Shown here one piece after another: positions 1-10,100 of a stretch of 64,000 nucleotides of DNA. Position numbers and translations under genes: made by a program. The notes beneath the pieces were generated by a model that had not been told where the DNA came from, did no database searches, and saw nothing but the letters and a program-made list of their open reading frames with translations. The stretch comes from Pseudomonadota bacterium (GTDB taxonomy: Bacteria; Myxococcota_A; UBA9160; SZUA-336). Position 1 is the stretch's first letter. Every line of letters starts with the position of its first letter. The stretch covers positions 1-64,000 of the forward strand of contig QJZC01000063.1 in NCBI GenBank assembly GCA_003247575.1, written 5' to 3'.

Positions 1-2
1 CA

Positions 3-395
3 GCGATGACGATTCCGATTCCGATCGGAAGTGCGAAGCGGAGCTCGGCACGTCAGCTCGCGCAGGAACGGGTTGCGCGCCGCGAACGCGCGCAGCGGGC
101 GGCTGTGGTCGATCAGATCGACGCCGGGCTCGTGGGGGCGCATTCCCGCTGGACTCGAGCCTTCGACAAGACTCGGGTGTTCGAGCGTGAGCTCCTCCCT
201 GCCGCACGCATGGCGGTCGAAACGACCTTGGCGGAGTTCAGTGTGGGTAGCGCAGATTTCGCGACCCTCTACCAGGCGGAGGTCGATCTACTCGATCTGG
301 AACGTTCCCTGATTCGAGCAGCTATCCAGACGCACATCGAGGCCGCGGAGCTGGAGGCGCTCGCCGGAGTACGCCTCGAAGGGGGAGCACCATGA
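3..395 (+). CDS. Outer-membrane efflux protein, TolC/CusC family (C-terminal part, cut by window start)
   Basis: The reading frame is open from the left edge, so the N-terminus lies outside the window; the ATG at position 6 is probably internal. The visible ~130 residues are a long helical segment rich in Ala, Glu, Arg and Leu, with a pattern (ERELLPAARMAVETTLAEF, then VGSADFATLYQAEVDLL) typical of the last coiled-coil helices of outer-membrane efflux proteins that form the periplasmic tunnel of tripartite pumps. It ends in the ATGA overlap with the adaptor gene, and the adaptor is followed by a CusA-type pump, so this would be the outer-membrane channel of the same system. Family assignment rests on helix pattern and operon position; no beta-barrel segment is visible. 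Confidence 0.8.
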   Translation, partial: AMTIPIPIGSAKRSSARQLAQERVARRERAQRAAVVDQIDAGLVGAHSRWTRAFDKTRVFERELLPAARMAVETTLAEFSVGSADFATLYQAEVDLLDLERSLIRAAIQTHIEAAELEALAGVRLEGGAP

Positions 396-2170
396 ATCCC
401 AACTCTCGTCAGCTACGAAGGACATCGTGGGAGGGCGCCATGCGCGCGAGTCGATTCTTCTGTGTGGGGGCGGTCGGGCTCTCGCTGTTGAGCCTCGGGT
501 GTGGTGCAGGTGAGGAGCGAGCTGAGTCCCCGCGGTCTTCCTTGGTCGGCGAGAAGACGAGCTCGAGCGAGCAGCTCTACAGCTGCGCCATGCACCCCTT
601 CGTGCTGGAGCACGAGCCCGGCACCTGTCCGATCTGCGGGATGGCGCTGACGCCGGTGAGTACGCCAGTAGAGGGAGCCGGCTCGGCTGCGGCCAGCGAT
701 GAGCCCCGTAAGATCAAGTACTGGGTCGCACCGATGGATCCGACATACATTCGCGACGAGCCCGGAAAGTCGCCGATGGGCATGGATCTGGTGCCCGTGT
801 ACGAGGGGGAAGCTTCTACCTCGGGGAATCCCAACGTGGTGGCCATCGATCCCGTGGTCGTGCAGAGCATGGGTGTGCGCACGCAGCGGCTCGAGCGGCA
901 GACGGTGTTCCGCCACGTCCGGACCATCGGCGAGGTCGAGGTCGGAGAGGACCGGCTGTCGGTGGTGAATCTCCGCTTCTCAGGCTGGGCAGAGAAGGTG
1001 CACGTCGATCGGACGGGGGACCCCGTCGAGCAGGGACAGCCGCTATTCGACATCTACTCCCCGGAGCTCGTTTCAGCGCAAGAGGAGTACCTGCTGGCGC
1101 TCCGCGGGCAGGGACCGAAGAGTGAGCTCGCGCGCTCGGCGCGGCGCAAGCTGGAGCTCTTCGGACTCAGTGGTCCCGACGTCGAGGAGGTGGCGAAATC
1201 GAGGCGTGTGCGGCGCACACTTCCGATCCGTTCGCCTCGGGAAGGCTTCGTGCTGAACAAGAACGTGCTGGAGGGCGCGCGCATCGGGTCGGGAATGGAT
1301 CTCTACCGCATCGGAGATCTCTCCCGCATCTGGGTGACCGCAGAGGTCTATGAGTTCGACGCTCCCTGGGTGGAGGTCGGTCAGCCTGCACAAATGGAGC
1401 TGGCCTACGAGGAGGGGCGCGTGCTCGAAGGGCGAGTCGCCTATATCTATCCGACTTTGAACGACATGAGCCGAACCCTACGGGTACGGCTGGAGTTCGA
1501 GAATCCAGATCTGCGACTGCGGCCCGGCATGTTCGCTACGGTCTACATCCAGTATCGCCGCGTGGATGACGTGCTAGCGGTGCCGACCGAGGCCGTGATG
1601 GATTCGGGAAGGCGCAAGCTCGTCTTCGTCGAAGTCGGGGATGGACGTTTCGAGCCGCGCGAGGTGGTACTGGGACTCACGGGAGATCGGCAGCTCACCG
1701 AGGTTCGCTCTGGCTTGCGTGAGGGCGAGCGCGTCGTGCTGAGCGGTCAGTTCCTGCTCGACTCCGAGAGCCAGCTCCAGGAAGCGATCCGGAAGATGAT
1801 GGACGCAAGGCGCAGCATGCCGAGTGCAGCTGCGACTGAGGCCGAGCCCTCTGAGCTGTTTGCGTGTCCGATGCATCCCGACGAGATCGGACTCGAAGCC
1901 GGCCGCTGCACGGTCTGCGGTATGGATCTGGAGCGCGTCTCGGCGACTCCCGAGAATCTGGCGCGACTGCACCGCCACCATGCGCCGGCCGACCCTCTCG
2001 TCCCGGAGAAGTCGAGCGCGTCGGAGATGAAAGACGGCTCGGAAGCAGCGCCCGACGCAGCCTACAGCTGCCCCATGCACCCGGAGGTCCACTCTGCCGA
2101 ACCAGGGCGCTGTCCGGTTTGTGGGATGTTCCTCGAGAAGCCGACCGCGCTGCCCGAGAACCAGCCATGA
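392..2170 (+). CDS. cusB: CusB-like RND efflux periplasmic adaptor with four heavy-metal-binding modules
   Basis: Membrane-fusion (adaptor) subunit linking the inner-membrane pump to the outer-membrane channel. A lipoprotein signal ends in LSLGC. The start is ambiguous: the ATG at 392 overlaps the upstream stop (ATGA) and has GGAG, while the ATG at 440 has GAGG at equally good spacing and gives a normal 21-residue signal peptide, so 440 may be the true start. Four short metal-binding modules are seen: near residue 63 (CAMHP...CPICGM), near 109 (APMDP...GKSPMGMDL, no Cys pair), near 490 (CPMHP...CTVCGM) and near 558 (CPMHP...CPVCGM). Between them lie the barrel-sandwich hybrid, hairpin and beta-barrel domains (KVHVDRTGDPVEQGQPLF, RIGDLSRIWVTAEVYE). 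CusB proteins often have one or two such modules at the N-terminus; C-terminal copies are less usual. Copper or silver is the likely substrate class. Confidence 0.93.
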   Translation: MNPNSRQLRRTSWEGAMRASRFFCVGAVGLSLLSLGCGAGEERAESPRSSLVGEKTSSSEQLYSCAMHPFVLEHEPGTCPICGMALTPVSTPVEGAGSAAASDEPRKIKYWVAPMDPTYIRDEPGKSPMGMDLVPVYEGEASTSGNPNVVAIDPVVVQSMGVRTQRLERQTVFRHVRTIGEVEVGEDRLSVVNLRFSGWAEKVHVDRTGDPVEQGQPLFDIYSPELVSAQEEYLLALRGQGPKSELARSARRKLELFGLSGPDVEEVAKSRRVRRTLPIRSPREGFVLNKNVLEGARIGSGMDLYRIGDLSRIWVTAEVYEFDAPWVEVGQPAQMELAYEEGRVLEGRVAYIYPTLNDMSRTLRVRLEFENPDLRLRPGMFATVYIQYRRVDDVLAVPTEAVMDSGRRKLVFVEVGDGRFEPREVVLGLTGDRQLTEVRSGLREGERVVLSGQFLLDSESQLQEAIRKMMDARRSMPSAAATEAEPSELFACPMHPDEIGLEAGRCTVCGMDLERVSATPENLARLHRHHAPADPLVPEKSSASEMKDGSEAAPDAAYSCPMHPEVHSAEPGRCPVCGMFLEKPTALPENQP

Positions 2171-5100
2171 TCGAGCGCATCATCGAAGGCAGTGTCCGCA
2201 ACCGTGTCTTCGTCCTGATGATCGCCGGTGTCGTCGCAGTGATCGGGGTGTGGGCGCTCTACACGACGGCGATCGATGCGATCCCCGATCTCTCCGATGT
2301 TCAGGTCATCATCTACACCGAGGTCCCGGGGCAGTCGCCCCAGGTCGTAGAAGACCAGGTCACGTATCCACTTTCTACCGCGATGCTCTCGGTTCCCTAC
2401 GCGCGTGACGTGCGCGGGTATTCGTTCTTCGGCTTCTCGATGGTGTACGTCATCTTCGAGGATGGGACGGACCTGTACTGGGCGCGCTCGCGCACACTCG
2501 AGTATCTGAACTTCGTGCAACGACGGCTACCGGCGGGCGTCACTCCGCAGCTGGGGCCGGACGCAACGGGAGTCGGCTGGGTCTACGAGTACGCGCTCAC
2601 GGATGCGAGCCCGCGCAGCCGGGCTCTTCGCCGTGCCCTCGATCGCGATGGGTCCGGCGAAGTCGAAGAGAGAGAGCTGCCCGAACCCGCGGAGCAGAGC
2701 CTGGTGGGTGCGCGCGAGGTCTGTGGGGTCGAGTTCGGCAGCTGGTGTCTTTCTCGTCGCCTCGAAGGGGGCACGCAGGTTGCGGTCTACTCGGAGGCGC
2801 AGCTCGCCGAGTTGATCGAAGCGGGATCCCGCGGCCCGGAGGCTCCGGCCGCCTTCGCATCGGAATCCCTCGTCTTTCTCGTCGATGGATTCGATCGAGA
2901 CGGAGATGGACGCCTCTCGCGGGTGGAGCTCGGCCGGGCTGCAAACTTCGGTGGAGTGGATCTGGCGCAGCTGCGATCTCTCCAGGATTGGTACCTGCGC
3001 TACGACCTGATGAGCTTGCGCGGAGTCTCCGAGGTCGCTTCGGCTGGTGGCTTCGTGCGCCAGTACCAGGTCGAGGTCGACCCGGAGAAGCTGCGCGCGT
3101 TCGGAGTGACTCTGTCCCAAGTTCGAAGTGCCATTCAGAGCTCGAATGTCGACACGGGGGGGCGGCTGATCGAGATGGCCGAGACGGAGTTCATGGTGCG
3201 GAGCCAGGGATACGTCACCTCCTTGGAGGATCTCGAGGTGGTGCCCGTGGCGGCCGATCCGATGACCCACACGCCCGTCTATCTGCGCCAGGTCGCGCGT
3301 GTCCAGATTGGGCCCGAGATGAGGCGGGGATCGATCGACCTCGACGGACGAGGCGAGGTCGTCGCGGGGATCGTGCTGCTGCGCTTCGGTGAAAACGCAC
3401 TCGAAGTCATCGAGCGGGTCGAGGAACGGATCGCGGAGCTCAAGCGTGGCTTTCCCGAAGGTGTCGAGCTCCATGTTGCGTACGACCGCTCGCAGCTGAT
3501 CCGCGCGGCGATCGCCACCCTACGCGAGAAGCTGATCGAGGAGATGCTCGCAGTCGCGCTGGTCTGCGCGCTGTTTCTACTGCACGCGCGTTCGGCTCTG
3601 GTCGCGATCGTGACCCTTCCCATGGGGGTCTTGATGGCATTCATCGCCATGCGCATGCTGGACATCAACGCCAACATCATGAGCCTCGGAGGAATCGCCA
3701 TCGCGATCGGGGTCATGGTCGATGCATCCGTCGTGATGGTCGAGAACATGCACAAGCATCGCGAGCGTGACCCGGACAAATCGCAGGCCCAGGTGGTCAT
3801 CGAGGCCTCGCGCGAGGTGGGGCCTGCACTCTTCTTCTCGCTCCTGATCATCACGGTCTCCTTCTTGCCGGTGTTCAGCCTGGAACAGCAAGAGGGGCGG
3901 CTCTTCAGCCCTCTGGCCTACACGAAAACCTTGTCGATGGCTGCGTCGTCGATCCTGGCGATCACCTTGATTCCCGTGCTCATGTTCTACCTCGTGCGCG
4001 GTCGGATCCGGCCCCAGAACACGAACCCGCTCAACCGAGTGCTGGAGCGGGCGTACGCGCCCCTCGTGAGGGCAGTGCTCCGGTATCCGTGGCGGACGCT
4101 CGCGGCATCGAGCGTCATGTGCCTGGTGACTGCGTACCCCTACCTGAAGCTTGGAAGCGAGTTCATGCCTCCACTGAACGAGGGGGATCTGCTGTACATG
4201 CCGACGACACCCCCGGGTCTCTCGATCACCAAGGCGCGTGAGCTCTTGCAGCAGACCGATCGGATGATCGCCAGCCACCCTCAGGTGCGTCAGGTGTTCG
4301 GCAAGATCGGGCGCGCGGATACCGCAACCGATCCAGCGCCGCTCTCGATGATCGAGACGACGATCCTGCTGACTCCGCGCGAGACATGGCCCCCTGGAAA
4401 GCGGATCGAGGACATCATGCGCGAGCTGGATGCGCGCGTTCGGCTTCCTGGACTCACCAACTCCTGGACGATGCCGATCAAGACGCGCATCGACATGCTC
4501 GCGACCGGGATCAAGACGCCCGTCGGAGTCAAGCTCATGGGCGACGATCTGGACACTCTGTCTCGGCTCGGAGTCGAGATCGAAGGTGTTCTCACGGCGG
4601 TCCAGGGGACCGCATCGGTCTACTCGGAGCGGTCCGTGGGCGGGAACTATCTGGACATCCGGATTCGGCGTCGCGATGCGGCCCGCTATGGTCTCAGGGT
4701 GGCCGACGTCCAGGGCGTCGTTCAGTCGGCGATTGGAGGCATGAATCTGGCCGAGACCGTCGAGGGGCTGGAGCGATACCCGATCAACGTTCGCTTTCCG
4801 CGTGAGCTCAGGAATGATCTACCGACCCTACGTAGCATTGCCGTGCCCACACCCATGGGACACACGATCCCGTTGGCACAGGTCGCGGACATCGGAGTGA
4901 CCAAGGGCCCGCCGGCGATCAAGAGCGAGAACGCGCGTCGAACGTCCTGGATCTTCGTAGATCTCTCGACGAGCGATCTCGGGGGGTACGTGGAGCGTGC
5001 GAAGCGTGCCGTCGAAGCCCAGGTCAGGCTCCCTCCAGGGGTCTCGATCGTCTGGTCGGGTCAGTACGAGTACATGGAGCGAGCGCAGGCGCGTCTCACC

Positions 5101-5655
5101 GTGTTGATTCCCTTGACCCTCGTCATCATCGGGCTGCTGCTCTACGCACATCTCCAGAGTGGTTTCGAGACGGGACTCGTGATGCTCGGTACGATCCTGT
5201 TCGCGCCCATCGGGGGAATCTGGTTCCTGTATCTCGCGGACTTCAATTTCTCGGTCGCTGTGGGAGTGGGATTCATCGCGCTCCTGGGGCTCGCGGCAGA
5301 GACGGGAGTCGTGATGCTCGTCTACCTCGACGAAGCGTGCGAGCGCTTTCGGAGAGAAGGCCGGCTAGCGATCGCAGGCGGGCTCGAAGCGGCGATCTTC
5401 GAGGGGGCGGCTGATCGCCTACGTCCGAAGCTGATGACGGTGGGGACCACGTTGATCGGATTGCTCCCGATTCTGTTCGGGGACGAGACCGGAACTCGCG
5501 TGATGAAGCGGATTGCAGCACCGATGGTAGGCGGGCTGCTGTCTTCGACGGTCCTCACCTTGTTGGTGCTTCCAGCGATCTATCTACTCTGGAAGCGTTC
5601 GCGCGGCTCCATGTCCAGCGCCGCAGCTCCCGCGGTGAGCGGGGAGACCGGCTGA
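2167..5655 (+). CDS. cusA: CusA-type heavy-metal RND efflux pump with an inserted EF-hand pair
   Basis: Inner-membrane proton-driven pump of the HME-RND family, expelling monovalent metal ions from the periplasm. The ATG overlaps the adaptor stop (ATGA); the frame is open further upstream but the family start MIERIIEGSVRNRVF is here. It is 1162 residues against about 1047 in E. coli CusA. The difference is an insertion at about residues 147-263, between YEYALTD and DLAQLRSLQDW, which are close together in CusA. The insert contains two complete EF-hand loops, DRDGSGEVEERE (residues 159-170) and DRDGDGRLSRVE (243-254), and two cysteines. Metal-site methionines corresponding to the CusA three-Met cluster are kept (RIDMLATGIK, IGGMNLAE, PTPMGH), as is the proton-relay helix (GVMVDASVVMVEN). 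Cu(I)/Ag(I) specificity is inferred from these methionines. Confidence 0.95.
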   Translation: MIERIIEGSVRNRVFVLMIAGVVAVIGVWALYTTAIDAIPDLSDVQVIIYTEVPGQSPQVVEDQVTYPLSTAMLSVPYARDVRGYSFFGFSMVYVIFEDGTDLYWARSRTLEYLNFVQRRLPAGVTPQLGPDATGVGWVYEYALTDASPRSRALRRALDRDGSGEVEERELPEPAEQSLVGAREVCGVEFGSWCLSRRLEGGTQVAVYSEAQLAELIEAGSRGPEAPAAFASESLVFLVDGFDRDGDGRLSRVELGRAANFGGVDLAQLRSLQDWYLRYDLMSLRGVSEVASAGGFVRQYQVEVDPEKLRAFGVTLSQVRSAIQSSNVDTGGRLIEMAETEFMVRSQGYVTSLEDLEVVPVAADPMTHTPVYLRQVARVQIGPEMRRGSIDLDGRGEVVAGIVLLRFGENALEVIERVEERIAELKRGFPEGVELHVAYDRSQLIRAAIATLREKLIEEMLAVALVCALFLLHARSALVAIVTLPMGVLMAFIAMRMLDINANIMSLGGIAIAIGVMVDASVVMVENMHKHRERDPDKSQAQVVIEASREVGPALFFSLLIITVSFLPVFSLEQQEGRLFSPLAYTKTLSMAASSILAITLIPVLMFYLVRGRIRPQNTNPLNRVLERAYAPLVRAVLRYPWRTLAASSVMCLVTAYPYLKLGSEFMPPLNEGDLLYMPTTPPGLSITKARELLQQTDRMIASHPQVRQVFGKIGRADTATDPAPLSMIETTILLTPRETWPPGKRIEDIMRELDARVRLPGLTNSWTMPIKTRIDMLATGIKTPVGVKLMGDDLDTLSRLGVEIEGVLTAVQGTASVYSERSVGGNYLDIRIRRRDAARYGLRVADVQGVVQSAIGGMNLAETVEGLERYPINVRFPRELRNDLPTLRSIAVPTPMGHTIPLAQVADIGVTKGPPAIKSENARRTSWIFVDLSTSDLGGYVERAKRAVEAQVRLPPGVSIVWSGQYEYMERAQARLTVLIPLTLVIIGLLLYAHLQSGFETGLVMLGTILFAPIGGIWFLYLADFNFSVAVGVGFIALLGLAAETGVVMLVYLDEACERFRREGRLAIAGGLEAAIFEGAADRLRPKLMTVGTTLIGLLPILFGDETGTRVMKRIAAPMVGGLLSSTVLTLLVLPAIYLLWKRSRGSMSSAAAPAVSGETG

Positions 5656-5675
5656 GACGAGCGGGCCGCGGGCGA

Positions 5676-5708
5676 AGCCCCGCGGCGCATCGAATGCGCC
5701 GCGGGGCT
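5676..5708. terminator. Bidirectional hairpin terminator between the cus genes and the LLM gene
   Basis: A perfect 15-bp inverted repeat (arms 5676-5690 and 5694-5708, 3-nt loop CGA) lies between the convergent stops at 5655 and 5721. No strong T-tract follows on either strand, so it may stop transcription by hairpin strength or with Rho help. Confidence 0.65.
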
Positions 5709-5720
5709 CGTTGCGAAGGC

Positions 5721-6671
5721 TTACTTCCCGCTCAGCGGGCCAACCACGTCACGCGCGAATTGCTCGAGTAGGGCTTCGTCCTGCCCTTGGATCACGATGT
5801 AGCTGATCCCGGTTGTCTCGCGGCGCTTTTCCAGCCGGTCGCGGATCTCGGCTGCCGATCCGGTCAAGAACAGCGGGCAGTCCGCGACCTCTTCCGGTGT
5901 CATGCCCGTGTTTCCGGCGAGCATGCCTCGAATCGGGGCGGGGTCATCCGTGATCTGGACCATGAACGAGAGGGAATTGAGCTCGATGTCATCCATGCTG
6001 CGTCCGGCGGCTTCGGCTCCCGCACGGACCCAGTCGATCTTCTGGGACACACGCTCGGGCACCGAGTCGGCGGCGGTCTGTCGCGTGACCCTCCCCTCGG
6101 GGAGCGCCGGATTGATTCCGACGATGTCGGCGTGGCGTCCCGCAATCCCGAGGATCTTCGGACCACCACCGCCAATCAGCACTTTCGGCCGCTGCCCCTC
6201 GGCGAGAGGTGCAGCGCGTGCGACGTCTCGGATGGTGTAGTGCTCTCCCTCGAAGCTCGTCTTCTCTTGGGTCCACATCGAGGTGATGATCTGAATGGCC
6301 TCCGCGAGCCGCGCGATCCGGACTCCAGGGCGGTCGAAGCGAAGGCCGGCCTCGTCGTAATCGCTCTGCATCCAGCCGGCTCCAAGCCCGAACTCGGAGC
6401 GGCCCTGCGAAAGCAGGTGCAGGGTCGCGGAGGACTTTGCATAGACGACGGGATGCCGGTAGTCGACGTCGTAGACCAATGCTCCCACGTTGAGCCGTTC
6501 GGTGACGGCGGCCGCTGCGGCGAGCGCCGTCATGGGATCCCATTGATTTCCAAAGTGGTCTGGCCAGAAGACCGTCGAGTAGCCCTGAGCTTCGAGCTGG
6601 CGGATACGTTCCACCCAGCGATCAGAAGGCAGATTTGAAAGTTGTACACCGAACCGAAACGGATGCGGCAT
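5721..6671 (-). CDS. LLM-class (luciferase-like) probable F420-dependent oxidoreductase
   Basis: A 316-residue flavin/F420-type monooxygenase-fold protein. The start at 6671 is chosen because AAAGGAGCTC lies just upstream and the family N-terminus (MPHPFRFGVQLSN) begins there; the frame is open upstream but has no family similarity. TIM-barrel landmarks are GYSTVFWPDHF, RLNVGALVYDVDYRHPVVYAK, FGLGAGWMQSDYDEAG and PKVLIGGGGPKILGIAGRHAD, matching the subfamily labelled F420-dependent in actinobacteria (TIGR03621 type). The substrate is unknown. It is alone on its strand, convergent with the cus genes. An FMN-dependent member cannot be excluded because cofactor choice cannot be read from motifs alone; no F420 biosynthesis gene lies in the window. 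Confidence 0.85.
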   Translation of the reverse strand: MPHPFRFGVQLSNLPSDRWVERIRQLEAQGYSTVFWPDHFGNQWDPMTALAAAAAVTERLNVGALVYDVDYRHPVVYAKSSATLHLLSQGRSEFGLGAGWMQSDYDEAGLRFDRPGVRIARLAEAIQIITSMWTQEKTSFEGEHYTIRDVARAAPLAEGQRPKVLIGGGGPKILGIAGRHADIVGINPALPEGRVTRQTAADSVPERVSQKIDWVRAGAEAAGRSMDDIELNSLSFMVQITDDPAPIRGMLAGNTGMTPEEVADCPLFLTGSAAEIRDRLEKRRETTGISYIVIQGQDEALLEQFARDVVGPLSGK

Positions 6672-7168
6672 CTGAGCTCCTTTCGTGAACGAGTCCGAGA
6701 GCCTAACACGGTCCCTGGAACCGCCGAGGCAGTGGGCCTCGGGTCGGACTGCGGGTCCTTCATGAAGGTGCCGGGGCAGGTCGAGTGCAGCGCCTGCGCG
6801 CGGGGTTCGGGTGCCACACTTCGGTTGCGGTCGAGTGACAGGTCGCCACTCTCGTTGTGCCTCCTCCTGCTGTCGAACAGAGCCGTGTGTAGGGTTCCCG
6901 GGCTGCTCGAGCTGCGTACACCATGGCACCCGGGCACTTTCGAGCGCAGTCCAGGAATACTCGAATCCGCGCAGCGGCGGCGCTGTGTTTCCCAGTCGAT
7001 GACGTTCGAGGCATGATGGGACGCGAAATTGTCCTAAAATGTTCTGGGCGAATCCTGAACTAAACTAGAATAAGGGGGGCGTGAGTCGCTCCTGCTGCAG
7101 CCGCGTCGCAAATTCGTAGCAATACAATTGAAAGTCGCGCATACCTGATGGTGTGACCGAGGTGGAAC
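6672..7168. other. 497-nt divergent intergenic region
   Basis: No convincing gene. It separates the divergent LLM and regulator genes and must hold both promoters. The last ~150 nt are AT-richer than the surroundings. A TAGAAT hexamer at 7066-7071 could be a -10 for the regulator, but no good -35 lies at the right distance. GAGGTGGA just before 7169 is the regulator's ribosome site. Confidence 0.5.
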
Positions 7169-10100
7169 TTGATCTACCGCTTTGATCGATACGAGCTGGA
7201 CGATGAACTCTTCGAGTTGCGCGTCGATGGAGAGATCTTCCCGCTCGCTCGGAAGAGCTTCGATCTGTTGCGCTACTTGGTGATGAACTCCGATCGTGTC
7301 GTGACGAAGGAGGAGCTCTTCAAAGCCATCTGGGGTGGAGAACACGTCACCGAGTCGGTCCTCCCGGTAAACGTGCGTACGATCCGCAAGGCGCTCGGGG
7401 ACGAGCGCTCCGAGCGCGTCCTGAAGACCGTTCGTGGCCGTGGATACCGGGTCGTCTGTCGGGTCGAGTGCCTGAACGAGCGGGCCGCGGCCGGGCCCGC
7501 GTCCCCTGTGCGCAACCGCTTCGTGGGACGCGAGGTGCTCCTATCCGAGCTCCTCGAAGACTATCGCGCTGCGTGCGCAGGAGAGGGGCGAGTCGTCCTG
7601 CTCTACGGGGATGCCGGGATCGGAAAGTCGCGCCTGATGGACGAGTTCGGGCGGCGCTGCCGAGAAGAGCGGGCGCTGGTGCATCATGCGGCCTGCCCGG
7701 ACGACGTGGGCGCACCGCCGTTCTGGCCGGTGCTGCGCATGTTGAAGGACGGCTATGTGCAGCTCAGTTCGGACGCTTTCCGGCCGGACCTGGAGAAGAG
7801 TGGCTTCGACCTGGAGCGGGCCACCCAGAACCTACAGGAGTACTTGCAGCCGAGTCATGTGAGCCACGTCGATCCCGAGGCTGCGCGCTTCCAGCTGACG
7901 CAGGTGGTGTTGCGCATGCTAGAGCAGGTGAGCCAGATCGCGCCGATCGTGCTGCTCCTCGACGACGCACAGTCCATGGACGAAGGGACGGCCCGGCTGT
8001 GTGAGCAGGTCGTGCGCGAGATCCCACGCAATCGAGTGGTTGCAGTGATCTCGTACCGCGAGAGTGACCTGAGGCGTGGAAGCAATCTGGCGCGCTTTCT
8101 AGGCTTCGTATCGGGTCAGGACGGACTCAGGCAGATTCGCATGCGCGGGCTGCGTCCGGAAGAGGTGCGCGACTTCATCCGCGTCGAGAGTGATCTCGAA
8201 GCTCCCGACGAATGGGTCGAGTCGCTGTGCCAGCGCACAGAGGGCAACCCACTTTTTCTGCGTGAGACTCTGAGGTTGCTCATGTTGAACGGGAGGCTCG
8301 TCCCAGGCGAGTCGCCGGCGGCGCCCTTCGGTCTCGCGCAGGGAATCCGCGAGACCATCGGTCGCCGCCTGGATCTGCTCTCCGAAGAGTGCAATCAGGT
8401 CCTTCGCTGGGCGAGCGTCGTCGGACGACGCTTCTCGATTCCGATTCTCGATCAGGTCGGCGGGCCCTCGGGTCCGCGTCTGCTCGAGTTGCTGGCCGAG
8501 GCCGAGAACGCGCACGTCATCTCGAGCTCGCCGGGCTCCGATCATGGACCGCGATTGCCGCTCGGAGAGTTCGAGTTCTCGCACGCTCTCACGTGGGAGA
8601 CGATCTATTCCGACCTGAGTAGCCCAGAGCGCGTATTGCGCCACCGAGCTGTGGCGCAGGCCATCGAGCGCCTCTACGGTGCAGCTTCGGGGGATCGTGT
8701 CTTCGAGCTCGCCCGGCACTTCTTCGAGGCCGCTCCGGGCGGCGACGTCGATCGAGCGGTGGACTACAGCCTGCGCGCCGCGCGCTACGCACAGCTGCGC
8801 TACGCAAACGATGACTCCGTGCGCCACTACGAGAACGCATTGCGCGCCGAAGAGCTGCGCGTTCCGCGCGACGATCTCCGTTACTGTTCCATCGTCCTCG
8901 GCTACGCCGACGCGCTATGGCGTGCGGCGAGGTATGAGCTATCGGAGCAGAGCTTCCTGCGTGCGGTCGAGCTTGCGCGCGCGCTGGGTCGACACGACCT
9001 GCTCGGATACGCAGTGCTGGGTATGGTGGGGTGGCCTCGTCTGAGTCACATCGGCGGATTGCAGCGGGGCGCGGGTGGGCCGCTGGCGACCGCGTGCGAC
9101 CTGGCGCACGAGGCGCTTCAGGGTTTGGCGAATAGTGCCCCCTCGCTCAGCGCCCAGCTCATGGCCGTGCTCGTACGTATCGGGGACATGGAGTCCTACG
9201 AGGATCGCAACGAACTCGCCGATCGGGCGCTCGCGCTGGTCCGCGAGTCTGGCGACGATCGGGCTCTGTTCTACGTGCTCCTTGCGAAGCAATCGATCTT
9301 GCCGTTGCCAGAGCAGCTCCAGGAAGCCATCAAGCTGGCTTCGGAAGCCGTGCGCTTGGCGAAACAGCTACGGGGGCGCACGCGGATTCTATCGGCCTAC
9401 GAAGCGCGAATCCCGCTGCTGCTCATGATCGGTGACATGGCTCTCGCGGACGCCGACATCGCCGCGGCGATCCGCATCTCGGAGCGGCTCGGCAGTCCGG
9501 CGCACCTGTATGCGGCGCGCCGTTTCGAGTTGGCGCGCGCGCTCGCGGATGGCCGCTTGAGCCGGTCGAGTGAGCTCGTGCGGGAGTTCGTGAAGCTCGG
9601 AAAGCGAGTCGGCGATGATGGTGCAGCCTGGGCTTCGCAGCTGTTGTCCTTCTGGATGCTCGCCGCGGGCAATCGCGCGTCCGTCGTGCGCAACGCATTC
9701 GAGAAGTTCTCACCCGGCCTGCTGGGCGAGGTCGAGGGAGATGCCGTTGCTGCGTATTTCTACACCTTGGCAGGCGACCAGAAGGCTGCTCGCGACCGCT
9801 TCGATCGTGTGGCTCGGGCGGGGTTCACCCGCCTGCGATCGAGCTCACCTGACTGGCTCTGGCATCTGTGCAGCCTGGCCGATGTCGCAGTCTTCCTGGG
9901 AGATCGCGAGCGAGGCATGGAGCTCTACGAGCTGATCGCGCCCTTTGCGCACATCAATGTGCTGAACAAGTTGTACGTCTACCGAGGTGCAGCTGCCGGG
10001 CCGCTCGCAGGACTGGCTCACTTGATCGGAAGGCGGGAGGAAGCGGTGGCGCTCGCCGAGAGTGCCATCTCGTTCAATCAGAGGATCGGAGCCCGTCACT

